Of a DNA stretch of 14,344 bases, positions 1 through 6,361 are shown one piece after another (the stretch's first letter is position 1; the number at the start of each line of letters is the position of its first letter). The translations under genes were made by a program, and so were the position numbers. The notes beneath the pieces are model-generated. The model searched no databases and had not been told where the DNA came from. It was given only the letters and a program-made list of their open reading frames with translations. The stretch spans positions 1-14,344 of the forward strand of contig JAFZIX010000023.1 of NCBI GenBank assembly GCA_017554135.1. The letters are read 5' to 3'. The DNA is from Bacteroidales bacterium (GTDB lineage Bacteria > Bacteroidota > Bacteroidia > Bacteroidales > UBA932).

Positions 1-726
1 GCGGCCGCCCAGGGCCTTCTGGCAGGGATTAACGCCCATTTGAAGATTGCTGAAAAGGATCCTTTCTTGCTTGGCAGAGATGATTCTTATATTGGAGTTT
101 TGATAGACGACCTGATTACTAAAGGTGTTGACGAACCATATAGAATGTTCACTTCCAGGGCTGAATACCGGGTTCTTTTAAGGCAGGATAATGCCGACGA
201 AAGGCTTACTGAAAAGTCCCATGCAATCGGACTTGCAAGCGAGCAAAGATATGCTCTGACAATGTCTAAATATGAGCAGGTATCAGCGTTGACGGACTTT
301 TGTGACAGTGTTAACATCACGGCTAAACAAGCAAATTCCTATTTGGAATCCGTGGGTTCTGCGCCTCTTGGTGACTCTAAAAAGATTGCCGATGTTGCTC
401 TTCGCCCGGAAGTAAACCTTGAAAAATTGCTTTCATTTGTTCCACGTGGAACAGTTTTTCACGACTCAAAAGTAATTGAATCGGTAGAAATCACACTTAA
501 ATATAGAGGATATATTGAGCGCGAAAAACGTATGGCGGAGAAACTTCACAAACTAGAAGATCTGATAATTCCTGATAATTTTGACTTCGATAAAGTGTCT
601 GGTTTGACTATTGAATGTCGCCAAAAATTAAAGCGCTACAGTCCTAAAACTATAGCGCAGGCTTCCAGGATTTCCGGTGTTTCGCCGGCGGATATTTCTG
701 TTTTGCTGGTGTATTTTGGCCGCTAG
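1..726 (+). CDS. mnmG: MnmG (GidA), tRNA U34 carboxymethylaminomethyl modification enzyme, C-terminal part
   Basis: The open frame runs from base 1, so the gene starts outside the window. The visible 241 residues are the C-terminal third to half of a family usually about 620 residues long. MnmG is the FAD-dependent partner of MnmE and modifies the wobble uridine of several tRNAs in the cytoplasm. Visible signatures are the AAAQGLLAGINA segment at the very start, followed by PFLLGRDDSYIGVLIDDL and DEPYRMFTSRAEYRVLLRQD, all near-invariant in the family. The helical tail that contacts MnmE and tRNA ends with YRGYIEREKR and a SRISGVSPADISVLL-like segment. The FAD-binding N-terminus is missing. 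The stop codon TAG (724-726) overlaps the ruvA stop on the other strand. Sampled lines of this gene are only about 30-50% GC, clearly lower than dnaE. Identity is certain from the conserved blocks. Confidence 0.97.
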   Translation, partial: AAAQGLLAGINAHLKIAEKDPFLLGRDDSYIGVLIDDLITKGVDEPYRMFTSRAEYRVLLRQDNADERLTEKSHAIGLASEQRYALTMSKYEQVSALTDFCDSVNITAKQANSYLESVGSAPLGDSKKIADVALRPEVNLEKLLSFVPRGTVFHDSKVIESVEITLKYRGYIEREKRMAEKLHKLEDLIIPDNFDFDKVSGLTIECRQKLKRYSPKTIAQASRISGVSPADISVLLVYFGR

Positions 727-1316
727 AGCATCTTCAGGGCAGCCTTGATGATATCTTCCACCTTCGCATCCGGGCTGTCTTTCAATATCTTCTGAATAGC
801 CTTTTGGATATTTGCCTTGTTGAATCCGAGCATTACGAGGGCGGATGTTGCTTCGTCGACCGTTTCGTTGCTTGCCACCGTGAACAGCACGTTTGAATCG
901 CTGCCTCCACCCTCCAGTATCTTATCTTTCAGTTCCAGAACCAGACGTTGTGCCGTCTTCAGTCCAATGCCTTTAATGGACTTAATCAGATTAACATTTT
1001 CTGCTATCACAGCCTGCCGGAATTCTTCTGCAGAGAGAGAAGACAATACCATGCGTGCGGAGGCTGCCCCCATTCCGGAAACACTCGTAATCAACTGAAA
1101 CAGAGCCCTCTCGTCTTTGTTTGCAAAGCCGTAGGACACTTCACTTCCATCCCGGGTATTGACCTGTGTCTGCACAAAGACCTTTGCCTGGGACTTTCCT
1201 TCCAAAATCGCATAAGTTTGAAGTGAAATCTCCAGACGATATCCTATACCATTGTTGTCTATTACCACCTGGGTGGGGTTCAATTCTTCTACTTTTCCGG
1301 AAATGTAATCTATCAT
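723..1316 (-). CDS. ruvA: RuvA, Holliday junction DNA-binding subunit
   Basis: A 197-residue protein, close to the 203 residues of E. coli RuvA. RuvA tetramers bind the four-way Holliday junction and load the RuvB helicase for branch migration during recombinational repair. The N-terminal OB-fold domain begins MIDYISGKVEELNPTQVVID, with the family-typical GIGYRLEIS. Two helix-hairpin-helix motifs follow: LITSVSGMGAASARMVLS (about residues 75-92) and IKSIKGIGLKTAQRLVLELK (about 112-131). A variable linker then leads to the C-terminal RuvB-interacting helical domain (about 150-197: ETVDEATSALVMLGFNKANI). The start ATG (complement of 1314-1316) lies about 17 nt downstream of the likely transcription start set by the minus-strand -7 box at 1340-1347. 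ruvB is not adjacent. The gene is convergent with mnmG, sharing the CTAG at 723-726, and I see no terminator hairpin between them. Confidence 0.97.
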   Translation of the reverse strand: MIDYISGKVEELNPTQVVIDNNGIGYRLEISLQTYAILEGKSQAKVFVQTQVNTRDGSEVSYGFANKDERALFQLITSVSGMGAASARMVLSSLSAEEFRQAVIAENVNLIKSIKGIGLKTAQRLVLELKDKILEGGGSDSNVLFTVASNETVDEATSALVMLGFNKANIQKAIQKILKDSPDAKVEDIIKAALKML

Positions 1317-1339
1317 AAGTTCTTACTGTTTTGCTATCG

Positions 1340-1347
1340 CAAATGTA
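1340..1347 (-). promoter_or_regulatory. Bacteroidota -7 promoter element for ruvA
   Basis: Read on the minus strand this is TACATTTG, an exact match to the Bacteroidota sigma factor -7 consensus TAnnTTTG. Transcription would start roughly 7 nt further on, leaving a leader of about 17 nt before the ruvA ATG. I see no convincing TTG -33 element at the usual 19-21 bp spacing. It forms the left arm of an inverted repeat with the sufS box at 1360-1367. Confidence 0.6.
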
Positions 1348-1359
1348 GGCAAAAATTAC

Positions 1360-1367
1360 TACATTTG
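1360..1367 (+). promoter_or_regulatory. Bacteroidota -7 promoter element for the sufS operon
   Basis: TACATTTG matches the TAnnTTTG -7 consensus exactly. The expected transcription start is near 1374, giving a leader of about 15 nt before the ATG at 1389. The TTG inside this box (1365-1367) is in frame with sufS and could be taken for an alternative start. As it lies in the promoter it would not be in the mRNA, which supports the ATG at 1389. A TTTTG at 1329-1333 is 26 bp upstream, too far for a normal -33 element. Confidence 0.6.
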
Positions 1368-1388
1368 TTCCTCTATTCAGAAGATGAT

Positions 1389-2615
1389 ATGGATGTAAAT
1401 AGCCTTCGATCCCAGTTTCCGCAACTGAAGGAAAGTGTCTACGGCAAACCGCTGGTTTACCTGGATAACGCCGCGACCTCCCTGAGGCCGCTTTCCGTCG
1501 TGCAGGCATGGGACGAAATGAGCCTGAAACACAACTCCAATCTTCACCGGGCCGTGCATAAAACGGCAGTGGATGCAACCGAAAAATTCGAGGCGACGCG
1601 TGTTGCCGTGGCAGACTTTATCGGCGCATCTTCTCCGAAGGAAATAGTTTTCACGTCGGGCACCACGCAATCGATTAATCTGCTTGCCGCTTGCCTGGAA
1701 AACGCCGGCTTTTTCTCGGAAGGAGATGAGATTCTGATTGCCGAAAGCGAGCACCATTCGAATATCGTTCCCTGGCAGATGGTTGCTGCTCGCAAAGGGT
1801 TGAAAATCAAAGTTTTACCCGTTGATAACAACGGTGAAATCCTTATTTCGAGGCTGCCGGAACTGCTGACGCCCAAAACAAAAATCTGCTGCGTCGCGCA
1901 GGTGTCGAATGTGCTGGGAATAATCAATCCTGTCAGGGAAATCTGCGAGATCTGCCACGCCAACGGAACCCTTTTTTTGGTGGACGGAGCGCAGGGAGTC
2001 GCTCACCTGACCACCGATGTCCTGGCTCTCGGGTGCGACTTCTACGCCTTCTCCGGGCACAAGATGTTCGCGGCTCCCGGCGTTGGTGTTCTTTATGGCA
2101 AAAAGCAGTTGCTCGACAGCCTGCCGCCGTACATGGGCGGAGGAGAGATGATAGAGTCCGTTTCCTGGGAGAAAACCACCTTTGCACCGGTGCCCGGAAG
2201 GTTCGAGGCAGGCACCCAGAATATCTCCGGAGTGCCCACCCTGGTGCCGGCGATAGAATTATGTAAACAACTGAAAACCAGTGAAATAGAGAAAGAACAG
2301 GAGAAGATTAAGAACCTGATTCTCGAGGCTTTCGAGAAGGATCCGGACATCACTCTCCATGGAAATCCGGTGGAGCGCGAAAAGAAGATTCCTCTGTTCT
2401 CGATCTCGGTCAAAGGCGCTCACCACGAGGATCTTTCGCTGATACTGGACAAGATGGGCATAGCCACCCGTTCCGGCCAGATGTGTGCGGAGCCGCTGAT
2501 GGACAGGTTCGGGGTGACCGGCATGCTCCGGGCATCATTCGCCCCCTACAACACGTTGGAAGAGGCGAATTATTTTATCGAATGCCTGCAGAAGGCCATA
2601 AAGATGCTGAAATGA
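1389..2615 (+). CDS. sufS: SufS-type cysteine desulfurase
   Basis: A 408-residue PLP-dependent, class V aminotransferase-fold enzyme that takes sulfur from L-cysteine as a persulfide for Fe-S cluster assembly in the cytosol. Key residues sit where the family has them. The PLP-binding lysine is K225 in FSGHK. ESEHHSN at 119-125 includes the PLP-stacking histidine H123. The persulfide cysteine is C366 in RSGQMCAEPL, where group II enzymes usually read RTGHHCAQP, so the flanking residues are slightly divergent. YLDNAAT (24-30) and VDGAQG (198-203) are also typical. The start ATG at 1389 was chosen because an in-frame TTG at 1365 lies inside the -7 promoter box. The stop overlaps the sufE start (ATGA, 2612-2615), so the two are translationally coupled. 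This fits SufE being the sulfur acceptor of SufS. Confidence 0.96.
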   Translation: MDVNSLRSQFPQLKESVYGKPLVYLDNAATSLRPLSVVQAWDEMSLKHNSNLHRAVHKTAVDATEKFEATRVAVADFIGASSPKEIVFTSGTTQSINLLAACLENAGFFSEGDEILIAESEHHSNIVPWQMVAARKGLKIKVLPVDNNGEILISRLPELLTPKTKICCVAQVSNVLGIINPVREICEICHANGTLFLVDGAQGVAHLTTDVLALGCDFYAFSGHKMFAAPGVGVLYGKKQLLDSLPPYMGGGEMIESVSWEKTTFAPVPGRFEAGTQNISGVPTLVPAIELCKQLKTSEIEKEQEKIKNLILEAFEKDPDITLHGNPVEREKKIPLFSISVKGAHHEDLSLILDKMGIATRSGQMCAEPLMDRFGVTGMLRASFAPYNTLEEANYFIECLQKAIKMLK

Positions 2616-3025
2616 ACACGTTAGAAGAAGCAAAATCTGCCGTTGTCGAGGAGTTTTCCATGTTCGACGAGTGGCTGGACAAATACGAATATCTCATTGA
2701 ACTCGGGAAAAACCTCGAAGTGTTCCCCGTGGAACTTAAAACCGACAGCCGCCTTATAAAAGGCTGTCAGTCAAGGGTTTGGCTGGATGTGAGAGAGGAA
2801 GGAGGCCGGCTTTATTTTCGCGCTGACAGTGACGCAATCATCACGAAGGGCATCATATCCCTGCTGATTCAGGTCTACAATGGGCGCACGGCAGAGGAAA
2901 TCCGGCAGGACGACTTTTCTTTCGTGGAGAGTATCGGCCTGCGGGAAAACCTCTCTCCCACCCGTGCAAACGGGCTTAATTCAATGATAGAAACCATACG
3001 CAGGGAGGCGGAAAAGAATGCCTGA
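2612..3025 (+). CDS. sufE: SufE, sulfur acceptor for SufS
   Basis: A 137-residue protein, matching the family length of about 140. SufE receives the persulfide from SufS on a conserved cysteine and passes it to the SufBCD scaffold. That cysteine is C52, in LIKGCQSRVWL, equivalent to C51 of E. coli SufE. The N-terminal helix (EEFSMFDEWLDKYEYLIELG) and the C-terminal helices (GLRENLSPTRANGLNSM) are family signatures. I chose the ATG at 2612, which overlaps the sufS stop by 4 bp, rather than the upstream in-frame extension to 2483. That extension lies wholly in sufS and has no SufE homology. The gene overlaps the next by 8 bp. Confidence 0.95.
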   Translation: MNTLEEAKSAVVEEFSMFDEWLDKYEYLIELGKNLEVFPVELKTDSRLIKGCQSRVWLDVREEGGRLYFRADSDAIITKGIISLLIQVYNGRTAEEIRQDDFSFVESIGLRENLSPTRANGLNSMIETIRREAEKNA

Positions 3026-3377
3026 CAAGAATGAAATACTCACCCCGGAAGACGTAAAGGAACTTGCGCCTCTTTATGACGCTGTAATACTGGCTCTGAA
3101 GCAGGTGTACGACCCCGAAATACCGGTCAATATCTACGATCTCGGGCTGATTTACGAACTCAATATCAGCAAGGCCCGCGAGGTGTTCATCAAGATGACT
3201 TTCACCGCCCCGAACTGCCCCATGGCGGACGAGGTGATGGCGGATGTGCAGCACAGCGTGGAGATGACCCCGGGCGTAAAGAAATGCACCATAGAGCTGA
3301 CCTTCGAGCCCGTCTGGGACCAGTCTATGCTCTCCGACGAGGCCCGCATCGCCCTTGGATTCGACCCTGAACTATAA
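3018..3377 (+). CDS. SufT-like MIP18 family (DUF59) Fe-S assembly protein
   Basis: A 119-residue protein of the MIP18/PaaD/SufT family (former DUF59), which helps mature Fe-S proteins and often sits in suf operons. The signature is DPEIPVNIYDLGLIYEL (about 32-48). The conserved TAPNCPMADEV (63-73) has the family cysteine at C67. The C-terminal EPVWDQSMLSDEARIALG is the segment usual in this family, where PVW and (M/L)S.EAR are conserved. The start ATG at 3018 overlaps sufE by 8 bp, so coupled translation with sufS-sufE is likely. The position supports a role in Fe-S cluster trafficking rather than phenylacetate degradation (PaaD), and there are no paa genes nearby. Whether it is an orthologue of the experimentally studied SufT cannot be decided here, so I leave the symbol empty. 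Confidence 0.88.
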   Translation: MPDKNEILTPEDVKELAPLYDAVILALKQVYDPEIPVNIYDLGLIYELNISKAREVFIKMTFTAPNCPMADEVMADVQHSVEMTPGVKKCTIELTFEPVWDQSMLSDEARIALGFDPEL

Positions 3378-3387
3378 CTATAAAAGA

Positions 3388-3813
3388 ATGGCAAAACTCT
3401 ATCTTGCACTCGGAAGCAACATCGGCGCTCGGCAGGCAAACATAATGTCTGCCCTGAGTTTCCTGAACGGATACCTCGGCCGCTACGAGGCCCTTTCAGA
3501 CATCATCACCACCGAAGCGCACGGCTTCGATGGCCCTGAATTTCTGAACTGCGTGGCCCGTTACAGCACCCGCAAAAGCCCAGAAACCATCCTCTCCATA
3601 TGCAAGGAAATAGAGCAGCGGATGGGGCGCAGGGAGCAGGTGATGTATGCCCCGGATGGCAGCCGCATCTTCCACAACCGCATCATCGATATAGACATTC
3701 TGAAATACGGAAAAGTGGAGATGAACACCCCGGAACTGACCATTCCGCACCCCCAGATAGAAACCCGCCCTTTCGTGCGTCCGCTGCTTGAGCAGGTTAT
3801 GAAAAATGATTAA
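3388..3813 (+). CDS. folK: FolK, 2-amino-4-hydroxy-6-hydroxymethyldihydropteridine pyrophosphokinase
   Basis: A 141-residue HPPK, slightly shorter than the 159 residues of E. coli. It transfers pyrophosphate from ATP to 6-hydroxymethyl-7,8-dihydropterin in folate synthesis. Signatures are LYLALGSNIGARQANI at the N-terminus (4-19), EFLNCVARYST (51-61), MGRREQVMYAPDGSRIFHNR (79-98) with the ATP-binding arginines, and the metal-binding aspartates D101 and D103 in IIDIDIL (E. coli D95 and D97). IPHPQIETRPFVRPLLEQ closes the protein. I chose the ATG at 3388 because the N-terminal beta strand starts there; the in-frame extension to 3355 lies in the previous gene. It is 10 bp after the SufT-like stop, so probably the last gene of the suf operon. 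Its final codons carry the glyS promoter. Confidence 0.94.
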   Translation: MAKLYLALGSNIGARQANIMSALSFLNGYLGRYEALSDIITTEAHGFDGPEFLNCVARYSTRKSPETILSICKEIEQRMGRREQVMYAPDGSRIFHNRIIDIDILKYGKVEMNTPELTIPHPQIETRPFVRPLLEQVMKND

Positions 3814-3818
3814 ATTTG
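3788..3818 (+). promoter_or_regulatory. Bacteroidota-type promoter of glyS (-33 TTG, -7 TAAATTTG)
   Basis: TTG at 3788-3790 and TAAATTTG at 3811-3818 are separated by 20 bp, exactly the spacing of the Bacteroidota housekeeping promoter (TTTG/TTG, N19-21, TAnnTTTG). The -7 box begins with the folK stop codon TAA. The predicted transcription start is near 3825, giving a leader of about 15 nt before the glyS ATG at 3840. The leader is A-rich (AAAGAAAAAA) with no Shine-Dalgarno sequence. Confidence 0.68.
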
Positions 3819-3839
3819 TAGGAATTAGATAAAGAAAAA

Positions 3840-5378
3840 ATGACACAAGACGAACTTTTCAAGATTCTGGTAGCCCACTGCAAAGAGTATGGCTTTATTT
3901 TCCCTTCCAGCGAAATATACGATGGCCTGGGAGCCGTTTATGATTATGGCCAACTCGGTGTGGAACTCAAGAACAATATCAAGAATTACTGGTGGCAGGC
4001 GATGGTGCGCCTGAACGAGAATATAGTCGGTATAGACGCGGCCATCTTCATGCATCCCAGCACCTGGGTGGCTTCCGGGCACGTCGCAGCCTTCAATGAC
4101 CCCCTCATCGACAACCGCGACTCCAAGAAGCGCTATCGCGCGGATGTCCTCATCGAGGACTATCTTGCGAAGATCGAGGAAAAGATCAACAAGGAGGTCG
4201 AGAAGGGCCGCAAGCGTTTCGGAGACTCCTTCGACGAGGCGAAATTCCGCGAAACCAACCCCAACGTTCTGCGCGAAAAGGCCCATTACGAGGAGGTTCA
4301 CAACCGTTATGTGAAGGCGGAAAATGCCAACGACCTGGCGGAATACAAGCAGATAATCCTCGACTGCGGCATTGTCTGCCCCATCTCCGGCACCAAGAAC
4401 TGGACGGATGTGCGCCAGTTCAACCTGATGTTCAGCACCCAGTTCGGCTCCACCGGCGAGGGTGCCAACACCGTCTATCTGCGCCCCGAAACCGCCCAGG
4501 GCATCTTCGTGGACTATATCAATGTGCAGAAGACCGGCCGCATGAAGATTCCTTTCGGCATCGCCCAGATCGGAAAGGCCTTCCGCAACGAGGTGGTGGC
4601 CCGCCAGTTCATCTTCCGCATGCGCGAATTCGAGCAGATGGAGATGGAGTTCTTCTGCAAGCCCGGCACCGAGATGGAGTGGTTCAAGAAGTGGAAAGAG
4701 ACCCGCATGAAATGGCATAAGGCCCTCGGAATGGGAGACGAAAACTACCGCTTCCACGACCATGAGAAACTTGCCCACTACGCCAACGCCGCAACCGATA
4801 TCGAGTTCAACTTCCCCTTCGGATTCAAGGAACTCGAGGGTATCCATTCCCGCACGGACTTCGACCTCGGAAATCACCAGCAGCTCTCCGGAAAGAAGCT
4901 GCAGTACTTCGATTCCGAGACGGGCGAAAGTTATGTTCCCTACTGCGTCGAGACTTCTATCGGCGTGGACCGCATGTTCCTCACCGTGCTAAGCCACTCC
5001 TACAAGATGGAGCAGTTGGAGAACGACGAGAGCCGCGTAGTGCTGAGCATCCCCGCACCGCTGGCGCCCGTGAAGGCCGCCGTGCTGCCGCTCGTCAAGA
5101 AGGACGGCCTGCCGGAACTCGCACAGAAGGTGATGGACGACCTGAAATACGACTTCAACTGCCAGTACGAGGAGAAGGACAGCATCGGAAAGCGCTACCG
5201 CCGCCAGGATGCCATCGGCACCCCGTTCTGCATCACCATCGACCACCAGAGTCTGGAGGATGGTTGCGTGACCGTGCGCGACCGCGATACGATGAATCAG
5301 GAGCGCGTGAAGATCGAGGATTTGCACGCAATGATCGAGAAGAAGGTCTCGCTCAGCAACCTGCTAAGGCAGTTATAA
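3840..5378 (+). CDS. glyS: Glycyl-tRNA synthetase, homodimeric (alpha2) type
   Basis: A 512-residue class II aminoacyl-tRNA synthetase of the single-chain, eukaryote-like alpha2 type, not the bacterial alpha2beta2 GlyQ/GlyS pair. It charges tRNA-Gly with glycine in the cytosol. Signatures are FIFPSSEIYDGLGAVYDYG (19-37), SGHVAAFNDPL (79-89), and LRPETAQGIF (214-223). Class II motif 2 is FRNEVVARQFIFRMREFEQ (248-266) and motif 3 is SIGVDRMFL (373-381). A charged helical insertion lies at about 100-165. The C-terminal anticodon-binding domain (about 401-512) begins LSIPAPLAPVKAAVLPL and contains DSIGKRYRRQDAIGTPFC. Length and motifs are normal. It has its own promoter at 3788-3818. The stop TAA overlaps the next gene's ATG (TAATG at 5376-5380). 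Confidence 0.97.
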   Translation: MTQDELFKILVAHCKEYGFIFPSSEIYDGLGAVYDYGQLGVELKNNIKNYWWQAMVRLNENIVGIDAAIFMHPSTWVASGHVAAFNDPLIDNRDSKKRYRADVLIEDYLAKIEEKINKEVEKGRKRFGDSFDEAKFRETNPNVLREKAHYEEVHNRYVKAENANDLAEYKQIILDCGIVCPISGTKNWTDVRQFNLMFSTQFGSTGEGANTVYLRPETAQGIFVDYINVQKTGRMKIPFGIAQIGKAFRNEVVARQFIFRMREFEQMEMEFFCKPGTEMEWFKKWKETRMKWHKALGMGDENYRFHDHEKLAHYANAATDIEFNFPFGFKELEGIHSRTDFDLGNHQQLSGKKLQYFDSETGESYVPYCVETSIGVDRMFLTVLSHSYKMEQLENDESRVVLSIPAPLAPVKAAVLPLVKKDGLPELAQKVMDDLKYDFNCQYEEKDSIGKRYRRQDAIGTPFCITIDHQSLEDGCVTVRDRDTMNQERVKIEDLHAMIEKKVSLSNLLRQL

Positions 5379-6343
5379 TGACCAGTTTTGCTGACATAGG
5401 AAAGAAGGAGGCCCTTAAGCGATTGTATGAGGGCTCCGGGTTTGCGGTCGGAACCCCGGTTGCACACAAGGTGCTGCTCGAAGGGGTGGACTTCAATCTC
5501 GTTTACTTCCCACTTAAGCACCTTGGGCATAAAGCCGTTACGGCGGTAACAGGTGAGCTTTTCTCCCTACTTTATCATCCCGAAACGCTATCTGTGGTTC
5601 TGGGTGTGAGTGCAAAGTTGGACTACCCCCAGGTGGAAGAGATCTGGCAGGGGGTGACCACCGCCGCGAAGGAGTATGGATATAAGAATGTGTCCCTGGA
5701 TCTCCAGCCTTCAAAGAACGGACTTTGCATCAGCGTGTCCGCCAGCGGCGAGCGCAGCAAACTCACCGAAGTGCGCCGGCCCAAGCCCCACACCAAAGAC
5801 CTGCTGTGTGTCAGTGGACGGCTCGGGGCGGCCTATCTGGGCCAGTGCGTGATGGAAAGGGAGTTGGAGCGCTTCGAAAAGGGAGAGTCCGACCGCAAGG
5901 AACTCGAGCAGTACAAGATGCTGGTAGGAGCCTACCTCAAACCCGAACTGGACCCTGGAATAGTAGGCAAGTTGGAAGAAGCGGAAATCATTCCTTCCGC
6001 CGGCTGCCTGATTACCCACGGCCTGGCCGATGCAGTGAAGCGCATCGCGGAGCAAACGGGCTTCGGAGCAAAGGTTTATGCCGACCGCATCCCCTTCGAA
6101 GGGAACTCTTTCGAACTGGGGAGAAAACTCAATCTGGACCCGGTTTCTGCTGCTATTAACGGTGGGGAGGACTATCAGCTTCTGTACGTCGTTCCCATCC
6201 TCGAAATGGAGAAGTTCCGCAGGGATTTCCAGACCTTCGATATTGTCGGCCACCTTGCCCAAAGAGAAGTCGGCACCGTGCTCGTTACCCCGGAAGGAGT
6301 CGAACTTCCTCTCCGGGCTCAGGGCTGGAAAGAAGACGAATAA
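5378..6343 (+). CDS. ThiL-like (PurM/AIR synthase-related fold) protein with degenerate active site
   Basis: A 321-residue protein whose sequence follows thiamine-monophosphate kinase (ThiL). LLEGVDFNLVYFPLKHLG (33-50) matches the ThiL DxLxEGVHFDLxYxPLKHLG block, DLLCVSGRLGAAYLG (141-155) begins the C-terminal domain, and INGGEDYQLLYVVP (260-273) matches the LNGGEDYELLFTVP block. However, the nucleotide/Mg-binding motifs are altered. The N-terminal GDDAA motif is absent, with the region shortened by roughly 14 residues. The SDIxAMxG motif reads TGELFSLL (58-65). GGDTT reads SLDLQ (106-110, keeping D108). The DxSDGL motif reads LITHGL (211-216). Kinase activity is therefore doubtful, and I give no symbol. 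The ATG at 5378 overlaps the glyS stop by 1 bp; an in-frame extension to 5264 lies in glyS. The reading frame is intact, so this looks like a maintained protein rather than a decayed gene. It may be a pseudoenzyme or may have changed substrate. Confidence 0.8.
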   Translation: MTSFADIGKKEALKRLYEGSGFAVGTPVAHKVLLEGVDFNLVYFPLKHLGHKAVTAVTGELFSLLYHPETLSVVLGVSAKLDYPQVEEIWQGVTTAAKEYGYKNVSLDLQPSKNGLCISVSASGERSKLTEVRRPKPHTKDLLCVSGRLGAAYLGQCVMERELERFEKGESDRKELEQYKMLVGAYLKPELDPGIVGKLEEAEIIPSAGCLITHGLADAVKRIAEQTGFGAKVYADRIPFEGNSFELGRKLNLDPVSAAINGGEDYQLLYVVPILEMEKFRRDFQTFDIVGHLAQREVGTVLVTPEGVELPLRAQGWKEDE

Positions 6344-6361
6344 TCACTAAAACATCCGAAT

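Noticed and set aside
1365..1388. TTG at 1365 as the sufS start, adding 8 residues
   Set aside because: The TTG is the last three bases of the TACATTTG -7 box, upstream of the expected transcription start. The ATG at 1389 gives the usual SufS N-terminus.
2744..2768. Inverted repeat GACAGCC / GGCTGTC with an 11-nt loop inside sufE
   Set aside because: It lies within the codons of the conserved active-site segment around C52 and has no T tract. A 7-bp stem can arise by chance, and the protein sequence explains it.
3018..3377. PaaD, a phenylacetate-CoA oxygenase subunit
   Set aside because: The family is shared, but the gene overlaps sufE and no paa genes are present, so an Fe-S assembly role fits better.
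3825..4877. Minus-strand open frame of 350 residues opposite glyS
   Set aside because: It is an antisense shadow of the strongly supported glyS, with a low-information V/L/H/G/A-rich translation and no recognisable motif.
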